This document shows positions 33,895 to 42,864 of a stretch of 64,000 nucleotides of DNA, piece by piece. The notes below the pieces were generated by a model. The model made no database searches. It was not told where the DNA came from and saw only the letters and a list, made by a program, of their open reading frames with translations. Both the position numbers and the translations under genes were made by a program. The stretch spans positions 620,001 to 684,000 of the forward strand of contig CAVVZZ010000002.1 of assembly GCA_963752915.1 (NCBI GenBank), in the 5' to 3' direction. How positions within the stretch are numbered: position 1 is the stretch's first letter; every line of letters begins with the position of its first letter. The stretch comes from DATJPR01 sp963752915. Lineage in GTDB: Bacteria > Bacteroidota > Ignavibacteria > UBA10030 > UBA6906.

Positions 33895-34674
33895 ATGCGA
33901 GATTCGTTCGTCATAGTTGGCGGCGTGATTGTACTGCTGACGTGGTCAGGTTCTGCACGAGCGCAGGATAACTACGAAATCCAGGTCTACGGATCCGAGA
34001 CAGTCCCGGCAGCGACAACGATGGTCGAACTTCACAGCAACTACACAGCGCTCGGCACGACAATCGGATCCAACGGGTTGCTTCCAACGGAACACGCCAT
34101 CCACGAGACTCTCGAAATCACGCAGGGCCTCACGTCATGGGCCGAGGTTGGATTCTATTTGTTCACGAGCCTTCCGACCGTCGGTGGATATCAGTGGGTC
34201 GGGAGTCACGTGAGGCCGCGCGTGCGAGTACCGGAAGAATGGGAATGGCCGGTGGGAGTCAGCCTTTCGGCTGAAGTGGGGTATCAGCGGCGTGAGTTTT
34301 CAGAAGACACCTGGTCGGTCGAACTCCGGCCAATCATCGACCGTCAGATCGGGCGCCTCTATGTGAGTCTCAACCCGACGCTCGACAAGGCGTTGGACCA
34401 CGGAGGGACGGAAGGCTCAGTGCAATTCTCACCGAACGTGAAGGTCAGCTATGACATCACATCCTTCGTCACAGCCGGCATCGAATACTACGGAAACCTC
34501 GGTTCGGTGACCGGGTTTTCCGCTGCGCAAGAGCAACAACACCAGCTCTTCCCCGCAATCGACCTCAACTTTTCGCCCGACTGGGAGTTCAATTTCGGTG
34601 TCGGTTTCGGGCTGACGCAGTCGACGGATCACACGATTGTGAAGATGATTCTCGGGCGACGCATCCAATGGTAA
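33895..34674 (+). CDS. Outer-membrane protein of the Phenol_MetA_deg-like family
   Basis: 259 residues from ATG 33895 (GGAGAG upstream); signal peptide ends in ARAQ (about residue 24). The mature part has about ten to twelve amphipathic strands and ends in a conserved type of hairpin, NFGVGFGLTQSTDHTIVKMILGRRIQW, with a terminal aromatic residue as outer-membrane barrels have. The family contains putative channels and is often found without clear context. Convergent with the DPP-IV-like peptidase gene. Confidence 0.72.
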   Translation: MRDSFVIVGGVIVLLTWSGSARAQDNYEIQVYGSETVPAATTMVELHSNYTALGTTIGSNGLLPTEHAIHETLEITQGLTSWAEVGFYLFTSLPTVGGYQWVGSHVRPRVRVPEEWEWPVGVSLSAEVGYQRREFSEDTWSVELRPIIDRQIGRLYVSLNPTLDKALDHGGTEGSVQFSPNVKVSYDITSFVTAGIEYYGNLGSVTGFSAAQEQQHQLFPAIDLNFSPDWEFNFGVGFGLTQSTDHTIVKMILGRRIQW

Positions 34675-34710
34675 GGCCATCGTTCAGGGTGACCCCGCAG
34701 ACGAGATGCA

Positions 34711-36960
34711 TCAAAGATTCCGTTTCCAAAAGTCGAGCATCGTGCTATAGAGATGCACCCTTGCCGCCCTGTCGGCGATCCCGTGCATGCGCATGGGATA
34801 GATCATTAACTCAAAGCGGGTGTTCGCTTTAATCAGCTCATCGATGAACGCCCACGTGTTTTGAATGTGGACGTTGTCATCGTAGGTGCCGTGAACAATG
34901 AGCAGCCTTCCGTGAAGGTCCTTCGCGTGACCGACGAGGGCATTCTCTTCAAACCCCCTCTTGTTTTCGGCTTCCGTCTTCATGTATTGCTCTGCAAACT
35001 TCGTGTCGTAGTACCGGAAATCGGTCACGCCGGCGACATCGATTCCTGCCTTGAATTCCCGGGATCGGGTCATTCCGTTCAGCGTGCAGGATCCTCCGCC
35101 ACTCCATCCCCAAATACCGACCCTAGTTGAATCGACATACGGCAACGATTTCACCCATCGTACCGCGTCCACAAGATCGTTCAACTCCACTTCCCCGGAC
35201 AACCGCTCATAGATGGTGTTCTCCAGGTTCTTGCTGATGCCGGTGGCGCTCCTGTTGTCGCAGCTCACGACGATGTACCCATTTTGCAGAAGGAGATTGT
35301 TCCACAAGAGATCGCGCTCCCACCCGTCGGCGACGACGGGAGCTGACGGGCCGCTATAGACATAGAAGATGACGGGATACTTGCGGTCCTTCTCAAGAGT
35401 GCCCGGACGGATCATCTGCGCGGGCATCGGAAAGCCGTCCCGCGCTTTGATGGTGAAGAAGGTGGGGTACTGGAGCCCGAGCGTATCAAGAGCCACCCGA
35501 TCATGCGATCCGATTGTCCAGAGCGTTTTCCCGTCTGACTGATGCAGCGTAAGCGTCGGCAAGGACGAGGCGGTGGAATGCCTGTCGAAATAGTACCGGC
35601 TGTCCGGGCTCATGGTAATCGTGTGCGTCCCGTCTTCACGCGTGATTCTCTCCATCCCACGCCCATCGAGTCCGATCTTGTAGAGCTGACGTTCGATCGA
35701 TGACTTTTCCAGTGCTGTGAAATAGACTTCGTTCTTCCGTTCATCGACCCCTACAAGACCACCGCTGAGCCAGAATACCTCTCCGGCAGACGCGCGAAGC
35801 GCCCAATCTCCGTTCGTCAACCGGCGAACCAATGATCCATCGATGTTATAGAGATAGAGATGCTCGTAGCCGTCACGTTCTGATCCCCAGAGGAATTGCT
35901 TTCCATCATGAATGAACCTGAGGTCATCGATGATATTCACCCACGTCGAATCGGTTTCCGTCAGAATGTTCTTCGTGGAACCGGTTTGCCGATCGGCGAA
36001 AAAGAGCGTGAGCTCGGTTTGGAGTCGATTCATCGTCTGCAGGCTTACGTTCTTGCTGTCCGGAAGCCATTGCACTCTGACGAGATACTCATAAGGATGC
36101 CCGGCGAGATCGATCCAGCGGGTTTGGCGGCTGGAAAGTTCGACGATACCCGCGCGCACACCGGGATTTTTCTCTCCCACTTTTGGATAGCGCTGGGTAA
36201 GCACTCTCGGGGTCCAGGGTTTTACGTCGACATAATGCTGAACACTCACGCCCGACTCATCGGTTTGAAGGTAGGCAATGGCCTTTGAGTCGTTTGACCA
36301 CCAGTATCCCGTGTCATGTCTCCCGAAGACCTCTTCCCAATAGACCCACGACAAAGTTCCGTTCAGAAGTGAATCGGTCCCATCATGTGTCAATTCTTTT
36401 TCCTGCCCGGACCCGAGGTCGATGCTATACAGATTGCTCGATCGCACAAACGCGATGCTCCTGCCGTCCGGCGAAAAACTCACACACTTTTCCTCCTGCG
36501 GACTGTTCGTCAACCGGGAAAACGTCGAGGTGGCAATGTCCAGGAGAAAGATATCCTCGCTGAACAGGTAGACCGCATGTTGGCCTGATTCGTCGATCTC
36601 GAGAGGATAGGAAAGGGACTTCGGCGCCGAATCGCCGAGAAGAGATTTCAGGGACGACAGTGCTTTCGAGGCGTCCACCGCTGGCGATCGCGCTCCCGAC
36701 CGGGGATCGAGAAATTCCAGGGTGCGATCGTTAGCCGGTTTCTGCCGATCATAGAGAATACAACGGTCACCGGCGATCCATTTCACGCTTGGCGTCGAAG
36801 ACAACTGCGCCGGGACCGGGCCGTTGAGCCATTCGACGGTGAGCGGCTTGATCTCCTGCGCATTCCCGAAAGAAAAGAGTGACAGCACCAGGAACGCGAA
36901 AAAGAGAACTGCTTTTCCTGCGCTCACCGATCTCGAGTTGGAACTCCTCTCTCTGACCAT
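34711..36960 (-). CDS. Dipeptidyl-peptidase IV-type serine peptidase (S9B)
   Basis: About 749 residues from ATG 36960 (GGGGAGG upstream); an earlier frame start at 36999 lacks a site. Signal peptide ends FGNAQ. Residues about 40-480 form the DPP-IV N-terminal propeller, residues 490-745 the alpha/beta hydrolase. The nucleophile motif is GWSGGGSC rather than the more usual GWSYGG, with Asp in HGTYDDNVH and His in MRMHGI. The conserved Glu pair of DPP-IV that binds the peptide amino end may lie in WVYWEEVFGRHD (about residue 215). Likely releases dipeptides in the periplasm. Length fits the family. Confidence 0.9.
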   Translation of the reverse strand: MVRERSSNSRSVSAGKAVLFFAFLVLSLFSFGNAQEIKPLTVEWLNGPVPAQLSSTPSVKWIAGDRCILYDRQKPANDRTLEFLDPRSGARSPAVDASKALSSLKSLLGDSAPKSLSYPLEIDESGQHAVYLFSEDIFLLDIATSTFSRLTNSPQEEKCVSFSPDGRSIAFVRSSNLYSIDLGSGQEKELTHDGTDSLLNGTLSWVYWEEVFGRHDTGYWWSNDSKAIAYLQTDESGVSVQHYVDVKPWTPRVLTQRYPKVGEKNPGVRAGIVELSSRQTRWIDLAGHPYEYLVRVQWLPDSKNVSLQTMNRLQTELTLFFADRQTGSTKNILTETDSTWVNIIDDLRFIHDGKQFLWGSERDGYEHLYLYNIDGSLVRRLTNGDWALRASAGEVFWLSGGLVGVDERKNEVYFTALEKSSIERQLYKIGLDGRGMERITREDGTHTITMSPDSRYYFDRHSTASSLPTLTLHQSDGKTLWTIGSHDRVALDTLGLQYPTFFTIKARDGFPMPAQMIRPGTLEKDRKYPVIFYVYSGPSAPVVADGWERDLLWNNLLLQNGYIVVSCDNRSATGISKNLENTIYERLSGEVELNDLVDAVRWVKSLPYVDSTRVGIWGWSGGGSCTLNGMTRSREFKAGIDVAGVTDFRYYDTKFAEQYMKTEAENKRGFEENALVGHAKDLHGRLLIVHGTYDDNVHIQNTWAFIDELIKANTRFELMIYPMRMHGIADRAARVHLYSTMLDFWKRNL

Positions 36961-37045
36961 AATCCTCCCCAACATGTCCTTGATCTCGCTTGTTTTCACT
37001 TTTGATGCTGCCAGAAGTTCAAATTCTCTATTGAATCTTCCCTAT

Positions 37046-37159
37046 CAACTGTCTACTGTCTCCTGTCCCCTGTCCCCTGTCCACTGTCCACTGTCCCCTG
37101 TCAACTGTCCCCTGTCCCCTGTCTAAACTGTCCCCTGTCCCCTGTCCCCTGTCTCCCGT
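37046..37159. repeat. CCCCTGT heptad repeat tract
   Basis: About sixteen 7-base units of the type C-N-N-CTGT in a row (CAACTGT, CTACTGT, CTCCTGT, CCCCTGT, CCACTGT ...), with one two-base slip. It fills the gap between the creatininase-like gene and the peptidase gene, both on the minus strand. The same heptad is found inside T9SS coding sequence at 16873 and 44389. Confidence 0.9.
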
Positions 37160-37161
37160 CC

Positions 37162-37935
37162 TCACCTTCCCTGCTCATACATTTCCCCCATCCCCGTCTT
37201 CGCCAGGTCAAAGAGGAACTTTCCCACCTTCGCTGTCACAGCCTGGAAATATCTGGCCCCTTTTTCCACCGATGCGTAGCGGGGATTGCCGATCCCCGTA
37301 TCGGCCGTGGCTTGCGTCCATTGTCGGGGCGTCCACGCCCACCCTTCCCTGAACGCCTCGATCCGGAGCTTCCTCTCCTTCCCTTCGCCCGCACGGTCCA
37401 ACGGCAGGACGTCGTCCGGCGCAATGTAGAGCATCACACTCGTCTCCATTTCGTCAGCGTGGTCGCCGGGCTCATCGAAATATTCTTTCAGGTTGAGGCT
37501 CCGGTACCAATTCACGGAGCAAAGGAACATTGGCGTTGCGGGTTGCAGCTCGCGGATCATCTGCCGGAAGTCGTTTCCGCCATGACTGTTGAAAACGACA
37601 AGTTTGGGGACATCGTGCTTCTCAAGCGACGCGACGACATCTTTGAGGATGTGAAACTGGGTTGTCGGATTCATGTTGATGGTGTACGGGATATCCAGTT
37701 GTCCCGTGTTCACGCCAAACGGCACCGTCGGAAGGACAATCACTTTCGCTCCCAGACTGGCAGCGACATCCGCTGAAGCCGAGGCGATTCGCTGGCTTTC
37801 CAGGATGTCGGTCCCATACGGGAGGTGATAGTTGTGCGCCTCTGTCGCTCCCCACGGCAAGACAGCGACTTCAAACTTTTCCTCTTTCAGGTGGGCATAG
37901 TGGGCATGCTGAAGAGTGACGGACAATCCATTCAT
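37162..37935 (-). CDS. Creatininase-family amidohydrolase
   Basis: 257 residues from ATG 37935. The metal-binding motifs of the family are present: GATEAHNYHLPYGTD (Glu, His, Asp), NSHGGND and DHADEMETS. Members open cyclic or linear amides such as creatinine or formamide intermediates; many in FCB genomes sit beside sugar genes with no proven substrate. It follows the mutarotase-like gene by 90 bases with a hairpin in between, and stops three bases before the heptad tract. It may be the last gene of the deoxysugar operon. Confidence 0.87.
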   Translation of the reverse strand: MNGLSVTLQHAHYAHLKEEKFEVAVLPWGATEAHNYHLPYGTDILESQRIASASADVAASLGAKVIVLPTVPFGVNTGQLDIPYTINMNPTTQFHILKDVVASLEKHDVPKLVVFNSHGGNDFRQMIRELQPATPMFLCSVNWYRSLNLKEYFDEPGDHADEMETSVMLYIAPDDVLPLDRAGEGKERKLRIEAFREGWAWTPRQWTQATADTGIGNPRYASVEKGARYFQAVTAKVGKFLFDLAKTGMGEMYEQGR

Positions 37936-37973
37936 GTGCACGCAAGCCTTGACTGTGGAAGAATAGAGAGAGC

Positions 37974-38000
37974 ATCCCGACACGTTTTTTGTGTCGGGAT
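37974..38000. other. Hairpin between mutarotase-like and creatininase-like genes
   Basis: ATCCCGACAC (37974-37983) and GTGTCGGGAT (37991-38000) are perfect complements with a 7-base loop. No T-run follows on the minus strand, so it may modulate mRNA stability between the two genes and is not a strict terminator. Confidence 0.65.
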
Positions 38001-38025
38001 CTGGCAAATAATAGTTGGACGGGCA

Positions 38026-38775
38026 CTAGTCCGTGTGAAATGCAATCATCATTCGTTGGACCGGGGAATCAAGGTACCTGTTCAATGCAATGTTCCATTC
38101 CCGCCAGCCTTGTTCCTGGTTCAGCAATCGGAGATCCTTGGCCACATCGCTGCCCGAGTATTCACCATACACGTACATGGTTCCATCATAGGTGTAGCAA
38201 TGGACGTTGCTGATATGAAACCGCTGCAGGAATGGAACGAGTGCGTCGCCGTGTTCGCGATAGTAGGCGCTCACGCGTTCGGTGCTGTCCTGCTTAATCG
38301 CCGCGGCATATGCGATACGCTCAACGTGAACCTGCGGAGAGGTCGGTATCTTTGCTTCGAAGACCGGATCCATCGTTGCCCACCATTCCCCCGGCTTCCG
38401 CGTCGCGAGCGGTTCCTGCATCGGGTCGGTCAATTTCCACCATTCCTTGGTGACGGTATCACCGATCGCTTTCATGTCGGCATCATAATCAGGACCGACG
38501 TATTCGTAGTAGGAGAAAAGGATCCCGTTCAACAGGAAGATCGTATAGTTCCGGATGTTCGATGCGTGGATGCGGTCGAGGACTTCCGGAAAGACGTGTT
38601 TGTGGATAATCAGATAGCGTTCCTCATATTCCGGCCGGACCTTGATCAGGCTGCCGGTGCGACGGGTGATGCTCTCCGGTTTCATGGATGAGTCTTTCTG
38701 CTGAGAATGGATCGGATGGGACCAGCAGAGCATGAACAGCGTCACGATCAGCCCGGACAGCGTGACACGCTTCAT
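38026..38775 (-). CDS. Exported double L-rhamnose/L-fucose mutarotase-like protein
   Basis: 249 residues with a signal peptide (about 1-24, ending in IHSQ) and two tandem RhaM-like domains. The first (about 38-125) contains IKVRPEYEERYLIIHKHVFPEV and NYTIFLLNG; the second (about 150-240) contains AIKQDSTERVSAYYREH and NVHCYTYDG. Ordinary RhaM is a single-domain, cytoplasmic protein of about 105 residues; a tandem exported form is unusual. Family members interconvert the anomers of L-rhamnose or L-fucose. Ten bases downstream of the kinase gene, so in the same operon. Confidence 0.8.
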   Translation of the reverse strand: MKRVTLSGLIVTLFMLCWSHPIHSQQKDSSMKPESITRRTGSLIKVRPEYEERYLIIHKHVFPEVLDRIHASNIRNYTIFLLNGILFSYYEYVGPDYDADMKAIGDTVTKEWWKLTDPMQEPLATRKPGEWWATMDPVFEAKIPTSPQVHVERIAYAAAIKQDSTERVSAYYREHGDALVPFLQRFHISNVHCYTYDGTMYVYGEYSGSDVAKDLRLLNQEQGWREWNIALNRYLDSPVQRMMIAFHTD

Positions 38776-38784
38776 GATTCCTCG

Positions 38785-40260
38785 TTAGCCGAGAATATGG
38801 GACGCCGCCATGGGATCCAGCCACCGTTCCCGGTGTTTTGGTTCGAACCGTTCCGTCCGGAACGAGGCGCGGACCCGTCGCCTTCCCTCATCCCATGAAT
38901 TCACACTCCCATAGGCGACCGCCTGCGCGATAATATTCCCCAGAGCGGTTGCCTCCATTGGTCCTGCCAGGACGGGGATCCCGCACGCATCGGCTGTCCA
39001 CTGGTTGAGCACCGGGTTCCGGGAACCTCCGCCGACGATGTGCAGCATGTCGACCGAATGCCCGGTGAGGGCAACGAGATCATCGAGAACGCGCCGATAG
39101 GTCAGCGCGAGACTTTCAAAAATGCACCGCGCGAACGCGCCTGGGGTGTTGGGGACCGGCTGGCCTGCCCTGAGACAGAAGTTACGAATCGCTTCGCTCA
39201 TGCTCCCGGGATGAAGAAACGACGGGTCATCGGGATTGATAAGGCTCCGGAACGGCGCCGCAACCGTGGACATTGCGACGAGTTCATCATACGTTTTGTT
39301 CTCGCCGAGTTTCTCCCATTCCTTCCGGCATTCCTGAAGAAGCCACAGACCCATGACATTCTTGAGGAGAAGCGTTTTCTCGCCGACGCCCGCTTCATTG
39401 GTAAACCCTTTCACATCGACTTCGGGAGAAAGTCGCGCTTCTTCGATTTCCATTCCGATCAGGGACCACGTCCCGGAGCTCAGAAACGCCCAGCGGTTGC
39501 CTGACGCAGGGACGGCAGCGACCGCACTTGCCGTATCGTGACTCCCAACGGCGACCACCGTCGTCTCTTCCCCCAGTCCTGTTTCCCGGGCGATCTCCGG
39601 AAGGACTGTCCCGATCACCTCACCCGGACGCTTGAGGGGCATCAGAATGCGTGCGGGAAGCCCAAGCCGTTCCATGATGGACTGAGACCAATCCTTCCGC
39701 TGGATGTCGAGCAGCTGCGACGTCGACGCGATCGTGAATTCCGAACACCGCCTCCCCGTGAACAAGAGGTTCAGCAGGTCGGGCATGAACAACAACGCAT
39801 CGCAGGCCCCAAGAATTGTCGCATTCGATTGGGCGACGGCGTAAAGCTGGAACAGCGAATTGATTTGCAATGGCTGGATGCCGGTCACGGCAAACAACTC
39901 TTCGCGCGTCACATGACGGAACACATCCTCCCGAATGTTATCCGTCCGCGCATCACGATACGCGAAAGGGAATCCGAGGATTTCGTTGTTCTTGCCGAGC
40001 AGGCCGAAGTCCACCCCCCACGTATCGAAACCGATCGAGGCGATGGTTCCCTTCCCGTCGGTCACTGCGGCGCGAATGCCGTTCTTGATTTCTTCAAAGA
40101 GGTAGAGAAGATCCCAGTGAAGATGCCCGAGGACTCTTCGTTGCGGATTGATAAACCGGTGGACCTCTTCGATCGCGATCCCATCGGAGAGGACCGTCCC
40201 GACTGAGACGCGTCCGCTTTCTGCGCCGAGGTCGATGGCAATATGACGAGTCGGGAGCAT
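38785..40260 (-). CDS. rhaB: Rhamnulokinase-type FGGY sugar kinase
   Basis: 491 residues, the normal length. It has the FGGY N-terminal phosphate motif as IDLGAESGRV, the RhaB-like IGFDTWGVDFGLL with the catalytic Asp region, FLSSGTWSLIG, and the ATP-site motif VGGGSRNPVLNQWTAD. RhaB phosphorylates L-rhamnulose at O-1; close relatives in FCB bacteria also act in L-fucose pathways. The neighbours are an FucI-type isomerase and class II aldolase, so L-fuculose is also a possible substrate. A three-base gap separates it from fucI. Confidence 0.9.
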   Translation of the reverse strand: MLPTRHIAIDLGAESGRVSVGTVLSDGIAIEEVHRFINPQRRVLGHLHWDLLYLFEEIKNGIRAAVTDGKGTIASIGFDTWGVDFGLLGKNNEILGFPFAYRDARTDNIREDVFRHVTREELFAVTGIQPLQINSLFQLYAVAQSNATILGACDALLFMPDLLNLLFTGRRCSEFTIASTSQLLDIQRKDWSQSIMERLGLPARILMPLKRPGEVIGTVLPEIARETGLGEETTVVAVGSHDTASAVAAVPASGNRWAFLSSGTWSLIGMEIEEARLSPEVDVKGFTNEAGVGEKTLLLKNVMGLWLLQECRKEWEKLGENKTYDELVAMSTVAAPFRSLINPDDPSFLHPGSMSEAIRNFCLRAGQPVPNTPGAFARCIFESLALTYRRVLDDLVALTGHSVDMLHIVGGGSRNPVLNQWTADACGIPVLAGPMEATALGNIIAQAVAYGSVNSWDEGRRRVRASFRTERFEPKHRERWLDPMAASHILG

Positions 40261-40263
40261 GGG

Positions 40264-42129
40264 TCATTTGCCGTACAGCGGGCCGAAGGCGGCGCAGGCC
40301 CGGTAGTCGGCACCTTCGGGGTCGGCGGTGCCGAATGAGGTCCAGGCACTCGGCCGGTAAATCTTTTCGAGGGGAACGTTGTGCATGTTCACGGGGATCC
40401 GGAGCATGGAAGCGAGAGTGATCAGGGCGTCGCCGATATGTCCGTACGTGAACGCACTATGGTTCGCCCCCCAGTTCGCCATGACCGAATACACATCGGC
40501 GAAAGCGCCGTGCCCGGTAAGGATGGGCACGAACCACGTTGTCGGCCACGTCGGGTTCGTCCGCCGATTCAGAACGGCATGCACTTCGTCAGGGATCGAC
40601 ACCGCGTGTCCTTCAGCGATCTGAAGCGTGGGACCGAGTCCCTTCGTGAGGTTCAGGCGCATCATCGTCACCGGCATCTCTCCCACGGTAAGAAAGTTCG
40701 AAGAGTACCCGCCGCCGCGGAAGTACTCGAGTTCGGCAGGGCTCCATCGGGTTGCTTCGAGGCACGCATCAACCTCCTCAGGGGAAATTTCCCAATACGG
40801 CTTCATGGCCGGCTTACCGTCCCGCCGTTGCCTGCCTGTTGCGTCCAGCGAAGCAGCACCCGAATTGATGAGGTGAATGAAGCCGGCTGCGGGCCGTCCT
40901 GCGAGCGTCTTGCCGCTCACCCGTTTCACGGACTCCGGACTCCAGTATGTCCGCACGTCGGCGAACACCTGCGCCGTACCTGTCAGGAGATGTCCGAACG
41001 CCATGGTCGCGCCGTTCAGACTGTCGTTTTCCGTTGCCACCAGAAACGGCTCCCGGATTCCGTTCCAGTCGAATGACGAATTCAGCATGGCCTCGAGGAA
41101 GTCGCCGTTGGGGGAATGGTCGGTCCACTGCCGCTGTCCCTGGAACCCCGAGACCAGCGCGTTGTGGCCCAAAGACTCTTCTTCATATCCCATGTTCCGC
41201 AGTTGGGGGTTGCCGATCATGAGGTCGCGGACGATGAGGGCCATCTTGACGACGGTTTCCCAGTCGCGGTCTTTCCGCTGACGGGAAAGCTGTTTCGAAG
41301 GGTGGTTGGTGTCTTCCCCTTCTTTGCAATGCGCCTTGACCCACGAAAGTGCCCGATCGAATTCTCCCTTGTCGAAGATCCCCTCCTCGATGCGGCGCGT
41401 CAGTTCGCTCATATCGACATACTCGTTGCGCATCCCCAGGTAGTCCTGGAAGAAATCAGGGTTGACAACCGACCCGGCGATCCCCATCGAGACGGAGCCG
41501 ATCGACAGGTAGGAATTCTCTTTCAGGCTCGCCGCAGCGAGCGCCGCGCGACTGAAGAGGAGGAGCTTCCGCTTGACATCATCGGGGATTGTCGCGTCGT
41601 CCGTGTCCTGGACTTCGTTTCCATAGATGGAGAAAGCGGGCAACCCCTTTTGCGTGTACCCTGCGAGAGCAGCAGCAAGGTAGACAGCACCGGGGCGTTC
41701 TGTTCCGTTGAATCCCCATACGGCTTTCGGAATATGGGGGTCCGTATCCATGACCTCTGTCCCGTAACACCAGCACGGGGTGACCGAGATCGATACGCCG
41801 ACTCCCTCACGAGCGAATTTCCGGGAGGCGTCGATTGCTTCCGCCACTCCGCCGATGCAGGTATCGGCAATGACACATTCGACCGGCAGGCCGCTCGGAT
41901 GCCGCAGGTTCTTCGTGAGGAGGTCTGCGGCCGATTTCGCCATCGCCATCGTCTGGTGTTCGAGAGATTCCCTGACACCTTTTCTCCGCCCATCGATTAC
42001 CGGTCGTATGCCGATTTTAGGAGCTGCCGTCCGAAGCCGGTGGACTGGAGGATTCATTTGGGATTCATGTGCCATTCTAGCGTCTTTCGTTTTCTCACCT
42101 GCGACAATGCTTTGTTTCATGATCGACAT
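40264..42129 (-). CDS. fucI: L-fucose isomerase
   Basis: 621 residues (E. coli FucI 591). Strong FucI motifs: REPFLVATENDSLNG with the catalytic Glu, FADVRTYWSPE with the catalytic Asp, and NWGANHSAF with the conserved His. FucI converts L-fucose to L-fuculose (and acts on D-arabinose). The first 30 or so residues are extra; MKQS at 42120 or a later Met may be the true start. Between the aldolase and kinase genes, so the three pathway steps (isomerase, kinase, aldolase) are all present. Confidence 0.92.
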   Translation of the reverse strand: MSIMKQSIVAGEKTKDARMAHESQMNPPVHRLRTAAPKIGIRPVIDGRRKGVRESLEHQTMAMAKSAADLLTKNLRHPSGLPVECVIADTCIGGVAEAIDASRKFAREGVGVSISVTPCWCYGTEVMDTDPHIPKAVWGFNGTERPGAVYLAAALAGYTQKGLPAFSIYGNEVQDTDDATIPDDVKRKLLLFSRAALAAASLKENSYLSIGSVSMGIAGSVVNPDFFQDYLGMRNEYVDMSELTRRIEEGIFDKGEFDRALSWVKAHCKEGEDTNHPSKQLSRQRKDRDWETVVKMALIVRDLMIGNPQLRNMGYEEESLGHNALVSGFQGQRQWTDHSPNGDFLEAMLNSSFDWNGIREPFLVATENDSLNGATMAFGHLLTGTAQVFADVRTYWSPESVKRVSGKTLAGRPAAGFIHLINSGAASLDATGRQRRDGKPAMKPYWEISPEEVDACLEATRWSPAELEYFRGGGYSSNFLTVGEMPVTMMRLNLTKGLGPTLQIAEGHAVSIPDEVHAVLNRRTNPTWPTTWFVPILTGHGAFADVYSVMANWGANHSAFTYGHIGDALITLASMLRIPVNMHNVPLEKIYRPSAWTSFGTADPEGADYRACAAFGPLYGK

Positions 42130-42168
42130 TCCGGGGCCGTTGATGTCGGGGAAACGGCCGCGATAGTT

Positions 42169-42849
42169 CTACCTTCCGGACGCCGGATGGATGCCGAGGT
42201 CCTGACGCGCGCCGAAATTTCCCCGCAAGGCGACGAGTTTCCTGACCTTCTCATCGTCCAGCGTGGTGACATTCCCAAGCAACTGCGCAAGGAAGAGGAT
42301 CTGTGCGTAGTGCTCCAGTGTTTCCATTTTATAGTATGCGCTCTGGACGTCCGTCCCGACCGTCAGGGCGCCATGGTTTGCCAGGAGGAAAGCGTCATAG
42401 GCGGAAAGTACGGGAAGGAGCGGAGCGAAGAATTCTTCGGTCCCCGGCGTCCCATACGGGACCAGTGGCACGCTTCCAAGGTTGATGACGACCTCCGGGA
42501 GCACGGGTGATTCGAAGGATCGTCCTGCGACGGCGAACGCCGTCGCGTACGGCGGGTGGGCGTGGCACACGCTGTTCACATCCGGCCGGTGCTTGTAGAT
42601 GGCCAGGTGAAGATGCATTTCCGAGGACGGTTTGCGTTTCCCGGAAACAACGTCGCCGTTGATGTCAACGATCACGAGATCTTCCGCTTTCATAAATCCC
42701 TTGCTCATCCGGGTCGGCGTGATCAAGAACCGTCGTTTGTCGATGCGGGCGCTGAGATTGCCGTCGTTGGACGCGATATAGCCGCGTTCATACGACCGCT
42801 TGCCGGCTTCGATGATACTGCGCTTGAGCGTTGCGGTGGTTTGTTTCAC
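42169..42849 (-). CDS. fucA: Class II L-fuculose-1-phosphate aldolase-type enzyme
   Basis: 226 residues, zinc aldolase/epimerase fold. Metal and catalytic residues are visible: Glu in SSEMHLHL, His-x-His in CHAHPPYA and a third His in ANHGALTVG. The family cleaves ketose-1-phosphates to dihydroxyacetone phosphate and L-lactaldehyde. FucA and RhaD are related; the length and adjoining fucI favour FucA. It lies 15 bases after the LacI-type regulator and 39 before fucI. Confidence 0.88.
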   Translation of the reverse strand: MKQTTATLKRSIIEAGKRSYERGYIASNDGNLSARIDKRRFLITPTRMSKGFMKAEDLVIVDINGDVVSGKRKPSSEMHLHLAIYKHRPDVNSVCHAHPPYATAFAVAGRSFESPVLPEVVINLGSVPLVPYGTPGTEEFFAPLLPVLSAYDAFLLANHGALTVGTDVQSAYYKMETLEHYAQILFLAQLLGNVTTLDDEKVRKLVALRGNFGARQDLGIHPASGR

Positions 42850-42864
42850 AGGAACTGCTCCGGT

